Below, in pieces: positions 12,176 to 23,417 of a stretch of 64,000 nt of DNA; position 1 is the stretch's first letter, and the number at the start of each line of letters is the position of its first letter. This DNA is from Capsicum annuum. Taxonomy: Eukaryota; Streptophyta; Magnoliopsida; Solanales; Solanaceae. The notes under the pieces were generated by a model, which did not search any database, was not told the origin of the DNA, and was given only the letters and a program-made list of their open reading frames with translations. The stretch covers positions 16,766,417 to 16,830,416 of the forward strand of contig NC_061121.1 of assembly GCF_002878395.1 (NCBI RefSeq), written 5' to 3'. A program made the position numbers and the translations under genes.

Positions 12176-12807
12176 ATTTGTTTGAAAGGAAGGATTTGTA
12201 TGTGCTTAAATGTTTTGATTTCATCCTTGTATATATCGTTTGCTAAGTCTTTTGAGCCAAATAACATTCTCATAGATAATAGCACCTTGGATGATGCCTT
12301 TGCATTTGATTCCTTTCTATACTACCTCTTTTCTTATGATAACATCCATGATAGTTTTGGATTTGCCTTATGTGGAGGTAGGATATTTGTTGGTTGATCC
12401 ACTTGTTTGAGTGACATTACTATATGTTTTTTATGGACTTTAACTTCAATTGAGGCACCACTCTTGATGTGGTCTTTTAAAGAGGTGATGAAGCAATTAT
12501 GTCTTATGGCTCCTAAGGTAAAGGTAATCTTACCTTTTGTATCTAGTTATGTCGTTATGAACATTATGGTTTCCTTAACCCTTGGTGATTTCCTTAGCCA
12601 ACTCCTTTGTGCATTCTTCAATAGATTTCTAATGTTTGACACAAAGGATCTTTGGTTATATTTCAATTGTGAACCACATTGGCATGATGATGTTATTTAT
12701 CTTACTAACCCTAACCCTCATTCCTTGGGGATGTTGTGCTTGCTTGTCCTTTCGTTGGTCTTGCAAGGTTTGGATTCGAGAGCGAATACTTTTCAAGTAG
12801 GGGAGGA

Positions 12808-13527
12808 TGATACGAGCCAAATGACCATCATAGTTTTTGAAGATATCATTGGAGGCCAACACATGAAGACTCAAGCCTTGGTCACCTCGAGGACACAAGA
12901 ACATGCATGGAGGACTCATCTTGAGCACAATATAAAGCAATTCTGTGTGTGGAAGATTACTTGGAAGCTTGCCTTTGATGCCTATTCGAGGGTGCATATG
13001 TTGAAGTGTGGAGATGAAATTCAAACACTCCAAAGCCGCCCCATGTCTACACTTCAAGGCCGCCTCTTTTGTTACTCTCATTAAGGGTGTTTTGGTCTTT
13101 TTGTGTCCTTCCATTACAACTACATAGGTGCCCCTTTTTATTAAGGGTAGTTTGGTTAATTTATGATGTAATAAGCTAGGCTATAAATAGGTTCCTATTA
13201 GTCTTATTTTCCTTAGTTTATGATGGATATTTGAAAGACATTGAAAGTTTTCTTCTCTCTTTGCGAGTGTAGTGTAGGGCTTAGAAAATCCATTATTGAT
13301 ATTTGCTTAGAAACGGCGGTTGTAAGGCGGAGTTGATTCCCTTAGCAATCACCGTAAGAAGATTGGTGTTTGATTTTTGTGAGTTGAAGGGTATTGTTAT
13401 TTGGTACACGGTTTGGTTCTTGATTCTTCGTAACTTCTTATGTCATCTTATCTATCTTTTCTTTATTGTGTTTGTTTGTTATCTTGTTTCTCTTAATCTT
13501 TATTTCTTTAGGCCTATTCTTATATCA
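12808..13527 (+). repeat. Right LTR of the non-autonomous element
   Basis: Begins TGATACGAGCC directly after the polypurine tract at 12794-12807 and ends near CTTATATCA. It is colinear with the left LTR at an offset of about 8378 bp. Open frames crossing it on both strands are translations of the LTR. Confidence 0.75.
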
Positions 13528-13609
13528 ATATACATGGAGGGTATTTCTGTAAATAACTTTTTTAGAAATTATGTAATTCATGTTATTTTTAATACATCAA
13601 ACCAAATAC

Positions 13610-14745
13610 TATTATTCTCATAATATATTCGGGTATGCAGAATCTGTATATTGCAACAACTTCAACTCGAGTTCAAGTATGAACAAGAACAGAATGAAGT
13701 ATTAAATACCCTCAACACAAGATCAAAAAGACCTTTCCAAGAGGTGTATTTATTTTTCAGAAAATAAAGATGAAACGGAAATGATTAAGGCCAAGTCGTC
13801 CGAATTCACAAATTTTCCTTAAGGAATAATTTCCCTCACTGTACCTGAGGTTATAGAATCTTCCTCCCAGGATAAAATGGCCTTCAATGACTATAGAGGT
13901 ACCTCAAATAGGCGGATTCTTTGAACACACTCACAGTTTGAATAATCACACTTAGAGTATTTTTAAGACAAGAAGAAGAAGTTTTTAATCTGAAAATTTC
14001 TGTATTTTCTATATCATAAACCTGTGGATGAAACCAGGTTTATATAGCCACTAGATGCCCCTTTGAAAAAGTGGCATTGGTTCATATTAGAGGTGTGTGA
14101 CTCTTCCTGAAAATGCATGTCTATTCACTTAAACAATGCAATAATTTTTTGAAACAGTGCACTGGTTCACTGAAATAGTGTGTACTTTCATTGAAGAGTT
14201 GCAACTTTCTAAAACTGTGCAATCTTCTGTAACAGAAGCAACAATCTAAAATAGTGCAACCTTCTGTAACAGAAGCAAGGATCTGAAATAATGCAACCTT
14301 CTGTAATATCATTTCAAACAGATGCATCAGTTCTAAAACACTGTTACTGCGTGTATATATATAAATAGAGGCCGAAATAGTGCAGAAAAATTTTACTGCA
14401 TTTTTCCCTGGCATTCTTCGGAATTCAAATAAATTTTGTCCAAAAAAAATAGATCTCATCGATCGATCAAATTCAAATCCAAATCCAAATCCAAAGCCGA
14501 GCCGAGCAAGCGACGACGACGACGGGGCGAGGAATCATCTATTTCTTGCCTCACTTGCCATGTGGAGTAAGTGTTTCCCACTATAAACACTCTCAAGTTC
14601 TCTTCTTCCACTAATATGGGAGAAAGAGTAAACTTACCAAAATTGAGTACACTTTCCATTTTTGGTGTTAACTCAATTTTTTTTCCTCTTCCACTTGATT
14701 TCTCCATTTTCCATTCAACACACTTTCATTACAATGAACCCAACA
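13610..14745 (-). repeat. 3' LTR of the copia element
   Basis: The minus strand begins TGTTGGGTTCATTG; the outer end is TA (from an expected CA complement). It includes a TATA-like TATATATATAAATAG near 14354 in the plus reading. It contains a block at about 14380-14505 (CCAAATCCAAATCC) absent from the other LTR. Confidence 0.85.
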
Positions 14746-15303
14746 ATCCCCACATGAATGGGGAATGACTATTTATCATAAAACTTTTACAAGTATGTGA
14801 TTATCAAGCAAATATTGATTGTATCTGGATAAGTGGGTTTCCCTTTAAACTTTCTGTAGTGAACATGCATCGGATGCACTCGGCCAATCGGTAGATTTGA
14901 TATCTTTGAACCGTCGAGCTTTAATGTACACCTAGATAAAACATGTCACACAACCAACCTTTTACAGTTTATGGTTCTTACGGTTTTATTCTTTTCAGCC
15001 ATGAACACGTCCCGATTTTCATGAGACCTTAGAGAATAGGCCTTTATTAACATTCTCTTTGAAGCGGCTTCCACTTCGCCCATAAATAGGTGATTTCTAA
15101 ACGTTCAATCCTATATATTAAACTATTTGGTTAAATCTGTCAAATTTAGATAATCATTAAAAGACTTTTCACCTTAAGTCTTATTCTTGTTTACTATACA
15201 TTGTCTACATCATGAGAATGGGTTGGGTAATTGACAATGTTGAACCTGTCAGACACAACTTTGTTTAATCTCCTTGAACCTAGCTTTTGGGATCTCCAGT
15301 CTG

Positions 15304-16053
15304 CTAGGTAGAGTTACTGCCATTCTGACTCGTCCTAGGCCTTAAACCCATTTCCTTAGATGTCCTTTCTACTCCTTCTCTAGATAAGCCTTTTGTAAAT
15401 GAATCTGACACATTATCCTTTGACTTTACATAGTCTACAGTGATAATTCCACTAGAGAGAAGTTCTCTTACGGCATTATGTCTTCGTCTTATATGATGAG
15501 ATTTACCGTTATACATCATGCTCCCTGCCCTATCTATTGCCACTTGGCTATCACAGTGTATACATACTGGTGTCACTGGCTTGGGCCAATACAAAATATC
15601 TTCCAAGAAATTTCAGAGCCATTCTACTTCTTCACCGACTTTATCTAAAGTGATAAATTCAGATTTCATTGTAGAGCGAGCGATACAGGTCTGTTTGGAT
15701 GATTTCTAAGAAACTGCTCCTCTACCGATAATAAATACATATCCACTTATGGATTTTACTTCGTTCGATCCAGTGATCCAATTTGCATCACTATATCCTT
15801 CAAGCACCGCAAGATATTTATTATAATACAAAGCATAATTTTGAGTGTATTTAAGATACCCCAAAACTTTTTTTATTGCCATCCAGTGAGTTTTGTTGGG
15901 ATTACTCGTGTACCGACTTAATTTACTGATAGCGCATGCTATGTCTGGTCGTGTATAATTCATTATATACATTAAACTTCTCAATACTCTTGTGTACTCC
16001 AATTGCGAGTCACTTTCACCTTCATTCTTTCGAAGTGCAAAGCTTGCCTCCAA
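15304..16053 (-). pseudogene. Copia RNase H remnant
   Basis: Two minus-strand frames (16053-15706 and 15606-15304) carry the copia RT tail and RNase H signatures YTRPDIACAISKLSRY, YSDANWI, HCDSQVAI, RRHNAVRELL and KDNVSDSFTKGLSR. A break between them at about 15607-15705 shows a frameshift. The C-terminal end is at 15304. It would degrade the RNA strand of the cDNA hybrid if intact; here it cannot be made as one product. Confidence 0.8.
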
Positions 16054-16076
16054 TGGAGTCTTGGCAATACCGAATT

Positions 16077-17157
16077 CTATATATTTGAACTTGTCAAGTA
16101 CCTTTTCGATATAATAGACTGTGACAATGTCAACCCTTGTGGAGTTCGATGGATTCTTATACCTAAGATCACATCTGCAACTCCAAGGTCCTTCTTATCA
16201 AACTTGCTCTCGAGCATTCGTTTTGTTGCATGTATGTCAGAAATGTCTCTACTGAAGATAAACATATCATCCACATATAAACATACAATGACTTGGTGAT
16301 TTGAAGTGTCTTTAATATAAACACATTTATCACATTCATTTATTTTAAATCCGTTTGCCAACATGGTTTGGTCAAACTTCGCATGCTATTGGTGCTTGCT
16401 TTAGTCCATATAGTGACTTGATAAGTTTATACACCTTATTTTCCTGTCTTGGAACCATAAAATCCTCAGGTTGTTCCATGTAAATTTCTTCCTCCAAATC
16501 TCCATTTAGGAATGCGGTTTTCACATCCATTTGATGGATTTGAAGATCATATACCGCCTCCAAGGTAATTAACATTCGAATCGAGGTTATCCTTGTTACT
16601 GGCGAGTATGTATCAAAGTAATCAAGGCCTTCCTTCTGTTTGAAGCCTTTTACTACAAGTCTTGCCTTGTATTTGTCAATAGTACTATCCGCCTTCATTT
16701 TTCTTTTGAAGATCCATTTAGAATCTAAAGGTTTATTTCCGTGAGGAAGGTCAACCAATTCCCATGTATGGTTGTTTAAGATTGAATCAATCTCACTATT
16801 GACTGCCTCCTTCCAAAAGGATGAGTCTGACGACGACGTCGTTTCTTTAAATGTTTGAGGCTCATTTTCTAAGAGAAATGTTACAAAATCCGATCCAAAC
16901 AAAGTTGACGTTCTTTGATGTGTGCTACGTCTTGGATTTTCTTCATTATGTACATTCTCACTTGGTTCATCTCGAGGTCGTTTAGATCCTCCGCTAGATT
17001 GTTCGTGTCTAATTTTATACGGGTAAATGTTTTCAAAGAATTCAGCATTGTCTGATTCAATTACCATATTTTCATTAATATCCGGATGTTCATATTTATG
17101 AACCAAAAATCGACATGCTTTACTACTTTTAGCATATCCTATGAACACGCAGTCCAT
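16077..17157 (-). pseudogene. Copia reverse transcriptase remnant
   Basis: The first frame (17157-16372) includes the start of RT, with WELVDLPHGNKPLDSKWIFK, KARLVVKGF, DVKTAFLNGDLEEEIYMEQP and SLYGLKQAP. After a frameshift near 16370 the second frame (16364-16077) carries the catalytic YVDDM motif. The region just before RT includes a CVFIGY integrase tail motif. Motif order and spacing are normal for Ty1/copia, but the frame break makes it inactive. Confidence 0.85.
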
Positions 17158-17395
17158 CGTTTTAGGTCCTATCTTAACCCTTTTAGGTGTAGGAACTTGA
17201 ACCTTCGCTAGACACCCTCACACTTTGAAATATTTCAAGTTAGGTTTCCTTTCTTTCCATTTTTATAAGGAATTGATTGTGTCTTACTATGGGGAACTCT
17301 GTTGAGTATACGAATTGCCGTAAGGATGGCCTTTCCCATAAGTTTTGTGGTAAACCAGAACTTATAAGTAAGGCATTCATCATTTCCTTCAAAGT

Positions 17396-18548
17396 TCAAT
17401 TTTTCTTTTCCATAATTCCATTAGATTGAGTTGAATACGGGGCCGTAGTTTGATGGATTATTCCATTCTCTACACATATTTGCTCAAAGGGAGATTCATA
17501 TTCTCCGCCCCTATCACTTCTTATCATTTTAATCTTTTTGTCTAACTGATTTTCAACTTCAGTTTTATATTGCCTAAACGCATCTATTGCTTCATCCTTA
17601 CTATTTAGCAAGTAAACATAACAATATCTAGTGCAATCGTCAATAAAAGTTATGAAATACTTTTTTCCACCACGAGATGGTGTTGACTTCATATCACAAA
17701 TGTCAGTGTGTATTAAGTCTAAGGGATTAGAATTCCTTTCAACGGACTTATAAGGATGCTTTGCATACTTCGATTCCACACACGTTTGACATTTTAATTT
17801 ATTCCACTCAAAGTTTGGCAAAACTTCTAAGTTAATCAGTTTTCGTAACGTTTTGTAATTAACATGGCCTAAACGTTCATACCATAAATCATAAGACTCA
17901 AGCAAATAAGACGAATTCGAACTTTTATTCATTTCAAGAGTCATTACATTCATCTTATAAAGGCCTTCGGTCAGATAGCCTTTTTCTACATACATTTCTC
18001 CTTTGTCAACTACAATTTTTCCAGAAACGATTACACATTTGACTCCGTTCTTATCTAGGAGTGAAACAAAAATTAAATTCCTACGTAACTCCGGAACATA
18101 ATAACACATTATTCAGTGTCAAGACCTTGCCGGAAGTCATCTTTAAGCAAATTTTTCCTCTTCCCTCCACCTTAGCAGTAGCGGAGTTGGCCATGTAGAG
18201 CATTTCTGCTACTTGAGCCGGATCAAATGACGAGAACAACTCTTTTTTTGCGTAAACATGGTGTGTGGCACCTGAATCCATCCAGCATTCGCGTTGATTC
18301 CCCACCAAGTTGCATTCCGTGAACATAGCACACAAATCATCATATTTTTGGTTGGACTCAATCATATTCGCTTGGTCCTTTTTCTTTCCTTTCTTCGGGG
18401 CTCGACAATCTATGGACTTATGGCCAATTTTGCCACAATTGAAGCATTTTTTCTTGAACTTTTTATTGGGTTGATTGCTTCCATGTTCAACTTTCTTTCT
18501 TTTCTTCGAGTTGTTTTGACCATCTTCTACAATATGTACTCCACTCAT
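17396..18548 (-). pseudogene. Copia zinc knuckle, protease and integrase remnant
   Basis: The upstream frame (18548-18081) has the CCHC knuckle CFNCGKIGHKSIDC and the protease active-site motif WMDSGATHHV. The downstream frame (18109-17396) has the GAG-pre-integrase H-C motif (ERLGHVN...CQTCVESK), the integrase core HTDIC, FIDDCTRYCYVYLL and SDRGGEYES, and the NGI start of the third acidic region. They overlap in different frames near 18090, so a frameshift separates protease from integrase. Confidence 0.85.
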
Positions 18549-18605
18549 TGTAGAATTTCCCTTTGACCTTCTTTCGGCAGCTTTATTGTCCTCTTCAATA
18601 CAAAG

Positions 18606-19295
18606 TCAGACAATAAGATCTTCAACGGTCATCTCCTTGCGTTTATGCTTTAAGTAGTTTTTGAAGTCTTTCCACAAAGGTGGTAGCTTTGCAACTATCG
18701 CTGCTACTTGGAAAGCATCATTCACAATTAAACCTACAAAACAGTTTATGTGAGTATTAAGAACATTTTTAATTTGTTCAACTAAGGTATTTTTCAAAAA
18801 TATACCTTCTGCTAGGAGATCATGTATGATGACTTGCAACTCCTGTACTTGAGAGACAACAGATTTGCTATCAATCATTTTGAAGTCCAGGAACCGTGCA
18901 ACAAGGAGTTTCTTAATTTCCGCATCCTCCGCTTTATATTTCCGCTCAAGTGCCCCCCACAGTTCCTTTGATGTCTTGGTTCCACTATAGACATTATAGA
19001 GGTCGTCTTGGAGACCATTCAGAATATAGTTCCTGCAAAAGAAATCCGAATGTTTCCAAGCTTCTACAATAACGAAGCGGTCTTTGTCCGAGGTTTCCTC
19101 GGGCACCTCAGGAGCGTCTTCGCTAGTGAACCATTATAGACATAAAGTGGTGAGGTAAAAGAACATCTTTTGTTGCCACTACTTGAAGTCAATGACAGAA
19201 AATTTTTTTGGCGGAGCATTTGTGCGACTTGATGTGGCAATATTATTTGCCCCCACAGACGTTGTCACATCCATCATTTGACTTTCAGTTGTCAT
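18606..19295 (-). pseudogene. Copia gag remnant (UBN2-like)
   Basis: An ATG at 19295 opens a frame MTTESQMMDV that contains the expected FSVIDFK start of plant copia gag. Two in-frame stops follow before the long open part beginning near 19106. That part shows the UBN2-type pattern (WKHSDFFCRNYILNGL, SGTKTSKELWGALERKY, LPPLWKDFKNYLKHK). Both stops are in the same frame as the downstream segment, so this is nonsense-mutated gag rather than an alternative start. Confidence 0.8.
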
Positions 19296-19554
19296 TTTTC
19301 CTGTCACCACAAGACAGAATACTTAGTATTTTTCAGAATATTATTTATAAAGTTAAATAACTTGAAATTCTTCTTCTTATTTCTAGTTAACGATGAAGTT
19401 TTTATTACTTCAAATCGTCAACCGAGTGAACCTTAACTTGTGATAAAGATTTTATGTCTTCTAATCACTAGTTAAATTTAAGCAGAGTAGAAAGTCTAAG
19501 CTTTAATCTCCAAAAACAAGCAATACAGATTCTGTAAGGTTTATTCCTTAAGAT

Positions 19555-20581
19555 TGTTATTTTCACAATATATTCGGGTATGCAGAATCTGTATATTGCA
19601 ATAACAACTCCAACTCGAGTTCAAGTATGAACAAGAACACAATAAAGTATTAAATACCCTCAACACAAGATCAAAAAGACCTTTCCAAGAGGTGTATTTA
19701 TTTTTCAGAAAATAAAGATGAAACAGAAATGATTAAGGCCAAGTCGTCTGAATTCATGGATTTTCCTTAAGGAATAATTCCCCTCACTGTACCCGAGGTT
19801 ATGGAATCTTCCTCCCAGGATAAAATGGCCTTCAATCCGACTATAGTGGTACCTTAAATAGGCGGATCTTCGAACACACTCACGGTTTGAATGATCACAC
19901 TTAGAGTATTTTTAAGACAAGAAGAAGAAGTTTTTAATCTGAAAATTTCTGTATTTTCTATATCATAAACCTGTGGATGAAACCAGGTTTATATAGCCAC
20001 TAGATGCCCCTTTGAAAAGGTGGCATTGGTTCATATTAGAGGTGTGTCACTCTTCCTGAAAATGCATGTCTCTTCACTTAAATAATGCAATAATTTTCTG
20101 AAACAGTGTGTACTTTCATTGAAGAGTTGCAACTTTTTGAAACTGTGCAATCTTCTGTAACAAAAGCAGTAATCTGAAATAGTGCATCCTTCTGTAAGAG
20201 AAGCAACAACCTAAAACAATGCAACCTTCTGTAACATCATTTCAAACAGATGCATCAGTTCTGAAACACTGTTACTACGTGTATATATATAAATGGAGGC
20301 CGTAACAGTGCAGAAGATCATTTGCCGAAGCCGAGCCGGGCGAGCGACGACGACGTCGGCGTGAGGCATCATCTATTTCTCGTCTCACTTGCCATGTGGA
20401 GTAAGTGTTTCTCATTATAAACACTCTCAAGTTCTCTTCTTCCGCCAATGTGGGAGAAAGAGTAAACTTGCCAAAATTGAGTACACTTTCCATTTTTGGT
20501 GTTAACTCAATCTTTTTTTTTCTCTTCCACTTGATTTCTCCATTTTCCATTCAACACACTTTCATTACTATGAACCCAACA
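19555..20581 (-). repeat. 5' LTR of the copia element
   Basis: The plus-strand text runs from TGTTATTTTCAC to GAACCCAACA, with intact TG..CA ends. It is followed by the target duplication AATAC. It lies about 410 bp upstream of, and divergent from, the membrane-protein ORF at 20990. Confidence 0.9.
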
Positions 20582-20989
20582 AATACTACATGCAAAAAAT
20601 ACAACTATAACTAATGCAAGCATAGCTAACGTAAACATTACTAATTCATCATATTTTGCATTAATATTCTTATACAGTCTACCAAATGATCCCTTCAAAG
20701 TCATAAAAGTCGATAGATATGAAAAGTCATGTATAGTATTTTCTTCCATAAATAATAGACCTCAAAGAAAATTCAAAAGAACCTACATGGAAAGCCGAAG
20801 ACGACTCTAAAGAAACTCACCACTAGTTTATATCTTTATCTCTTTGTCATTCTTTCAAGTGGAGATACATTTCACAATGCAAAAAGCAGGTTGAAAATCG
20901 ACAGACGCCTTCGATTTATTGACTCAAACCAATCCAAAATCGATCATCTTCGTTGTCATCGATCTTTAGTTCATCTTCATCAACCTCCA

Positions 20990-21904
20990 ATGTTGTCTTT
21001 CTCTACAGAAAATCATCGTACCCTATGGACAGAGATCATTGAATCAACAAGGAGCATATCTAGTTTTGGCCATTTTCATAGAATTCAAATCCTCTTCCTC
21101 TTGCCTATCGTTTTCTCTCTAATGGTATATCCTTCTTTCCACCTCGCCCTCTTTCATCCCGAATATGATTTCATCAGTTTCGCACAACTTGAATTTTCCC
21201 ACTTTTTCCTAATGTCCACTTTCGAAATTATTGTACCCATACTATACGCTCTGTTTTTGTCTAACTTTTTCCTCCATGGAGTAATAACCACAACTACATA
21301 TAGCGCGGTTCAAGAGTTGTTGCACGTTGGACATATCAACCTTGTTTCGTCTATTAAATCTATCGTAAATTCTTTCTTCCCACTTCTCTTCACCTCACTC
21401 ATTTCGCAAACCATTTTCATTTCTGTTGCGCTTCTTTTTGCCCTTATGTTGGAGTTTGTAGTCCAAAGCGTTCAATCTCTCGGATTAACTGAACTCAAAT
21501 GCGACTCGAATCACTTGTTTTGGGTTATTCCGGTCCTGATTGTGCTTGTGACATTTCTACTATGGCTACAAGTGAACTGGTCTTTAACTTATTTGATACC
21601 AACGGTTGAACTGGAAAAGGTTTTGTTGCTGAGACATGCGCCTAAGGAGAAAGTCTTTGCAACCAAAGTGACCGGAGGTTACAAGACACTAAGGAGATGG
21701 GTAGGTTTTGGGATTCTTATGTACTATGGGCTTGCTATTGTAGGAATGGTGGTTTATTGTGCCATGTTTTTGGTCAGTGTGGGTGCAGCAAAGGGTGCAA
21801 TGTGGACTAGCTTTGAGGTGATACTGAAGACTGCTCTGACTTCAGTGAGGAAATATGTAGTGGTTTGCTACTATCTCCATCCATCTTTACTTGTATACTA
21901 TTGA
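20990..21904 (+). CDS. Multi-pass membrane protein, function unknown
   Basis: An uninterrupted frame with no intron needed. A further upstream in-frame ATG exists at 20891, but the 33 residues it would add are low-complexity and His/Arg-rich. I prefer the Met at 20990 (MLSFSTENHRTLW), giving about 304 residues. Counting from 20891, hydrophobic segments lie at about residues 63-86, 104-127, 165-195, 209-230 and 270-299, so at least five membrane spans are likely. Between spans four and five is a conserved-looking W-LTYLIPTVELEK...G-KTLRR stretch, similar to a plant family of uncharacterised membrane proteins often encoded by intronless genes. Codon use looks like a real gene. The copia insertion ends 408 bp upstream. 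It could be a recently silenced copy, since the C-terminus looks slightly shortened. Confidence 0.65.
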   Translation: MLSFSTENHRTLWTEIIESTRSISSFGHFHRIQILFLLPIVFSLMVYPSFHLALFHPEYDFISFAQLEFSHFFLMSTFEIIVPILYALFLSNFFLHGVITTTTYSAVQELLHVGHINLVSSIKSIVNSFFPLLFTSLISQTIFISVALLFALMLEFVVQSVQSLGLTELKCDSNHLFWVIPVLIVLVTFLLWLQVNWSLTYLIPTVELEKVLLLRHAPKEKVFATKVTGGYKTLRRWVGFGILMYYGLAIVGMVVYCAMFLVSVGAAKGAMWTSFEVILKTALTSVRKYVVVCYYLHPSLLVYY

Positions 21905-23417
21905 CTTGATACACGCCTTAAGATATAGTAATAAACACTGAAAACAAAATCTTACTCTTTAAATACAATATATTAATGCTTCGGAAACTGCATTGGGTAA
22001 TAAATATTATTTAATAGCAAGGGTAAAATGAACACAAGATGATAGATAATTTATAGTTTTCCAAACTGAACAAATATTGGTTAGAGATGTTTTGTATATT
22101 TGACAAGTAAATATGAACCGAAGGAGTATTTTCTTTTTTTTGGCTACATGTTATTGTTGCTATGAACGATAGAAAGGGTATTTCGGATATGTTTTCGACT
22201 TACCTAAAGCATGCCAAACCATTTGAAAAAGGGTATACAGACACGAGAGCAATAACAATGATGAAATAATGCAAAATGAAGAGCATTATAATAACAAAAA
22301 CATAATGTCATTTCCTAACACAGAAAATATTTGGTGATAGGTGAAATAGAACAACTTACACAATAGCATGACTTTTTCTCATCATCCAATGGCTCTCCTT
22401 TTGACCAATCTATGACCGAAGAAAAATGAGTTTGTCGCTCTTTTTCGCATGCTATATGTAGCAGTGGTTACCCCACACAGAAAAATCAGGGACCAAAATA
22501 GAGTAAAAGAATTTTATCATCTTCCAACACACCTATCTTAATCCACTTTCGCAGTCCCCTCCACACCACTCCACCCTTATCTCACATTGTATTTGTCTAA
22601 ATTACAAACAAATGTTTTTAAAATGATATTTTTTTATTTGTTATAGCTTATCCTGTAATGGTGCATAGAACAGATGGTCATGACTGTTTACATGGCTGCT
22701 ACTTGTACGTTTTGTGTTGATAGTTGGTTAAATAAAATATTTATTTATCAAAAAATAAAAACAAATTACTTAAGTATCGAACACAAGAAATAAATAAACC
22801 ATTTATTTTCTTAAAAAATATTTTTCAAGAGAACATTTTCCATGAAACAAATATTATTTGGGACTGGGAACAAATCATGCTTATCAATCTAAAGAAATAC
22901 AGTAACTGTCACTGTAAGTAATTTATGAAACAATTCTCTGTAGAAGAAGAATGAATAGGTAGATAAATCAGGGACTTTTTTTGTATCTTTCTTTTTTTTT
23001 TTTTATCACAAAACATTTTTAACTTCACTTTGGACTAGAGATGTTTGTAACCTTCAATGAAGCATGAATTGCATTTATCATAAAACCAAAGAGTAATAAA
23101 GGGAAAAAACTGAATACAGTTGCCACTTTCATTTTCAAGTACGGCTGGGAAGGGGGGGGGGGAGAGGAAATCTAACAACCAAAGCTCTCGACACACGGTT
23201 CTACATGGTATATGCTAGAAATATCTTGATCAAATCTACAACGAGCATAGCTGAAATGTCGAATGGGGCATAAAGAACTGGTACAGCAACAGTTTTTGCA
23301 GACCTTTAGCCAGTCAATCCTATGCACAAAGCACAATTCTATGCATGAATAATCTATTTCAAAAGTGGGTTCAATGGAGAATTCAACGTAATACTTGACT
23401 AGCTCTTGAATTTGATG
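21905..23417. other. Intergenic DNA
   Basis: No gene seen. It holds a fragment resembling one Stowaway end (GAACCGAAGGAGTATT near 22116), poly-T near 22990 and an 11-base G run at 23152-23162. The right part should contain the 3' UTR and polyadenylation region of the minus-strand kinase gene. Confidence 0.6.

Larger units (their letters stand above)
4430..13527 (+). mobile_element. Large LTR retrotransposon without recognisable pol, with nested solo LTR
   Basis: Two direct repeats of about 0.72 kb (about 4430-5170 and 12808-13527) bound an internal region of about 7.6 kb. A polypurine tract AGTAGGGGAGGA lies immediately before the right repeat, and TTTGGTATCAAGATCC, a probable initiator-tRNA-Met primer site, follows the left one, so the element reads on the plus strand. 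The interior encodes Asp/Tyr/Gly-rich and other unknown polypeptides but no visible protease, RT or integrase. It is therefore probably a non-autonomous (LARD-like) element. A 2.9-kb foreign LTR at 6984-9904 interrupts it. No clean target duplication was found. Confidence 0.7.
13610..20581 (-). mobile_element. Ty1/copia LTR retrotransposon, decayed
   Basis: LTRs at 13610-14745 and 19555-20581, with a 5-bp target duplication AATAC at 13605-13609 and 20582-20586. On the minus strand the order is gag, zinc knuckle, protease, integrase, RT, RNase H, the Ty1/copia order. A polypurine tract (minus ATGTGGGGAT) adjoins the inner edge of the left LTR. The LTRs differ by small indels (1136 versus 1027 bp) and many substitutions, so the insertion is old. 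The gag and pol frames contain several stops and frameshifts. No standard initiator-Met primer site follows the 5' LTR. Confidence 0.9.

Noticed and set aside
12407..13114. Long overlapping frames on both strands
   Set aside because: They cross the polypurine tract and right LTR of the non-autonomous element; no protein family resemblance.
20507..20749. 80-codon minus-strand frame with a hydrophobic segment
   Set aside because: The frame runs into the copia LTR and its first part shows no known family; too short to support a gene, though the insertion may have cut a small ORF.
21905..23417. Search for a further gene between the membrane protein and the kinase
   Set aside because: No open frame with family resemblance or plausible splice structure was found on either strand.
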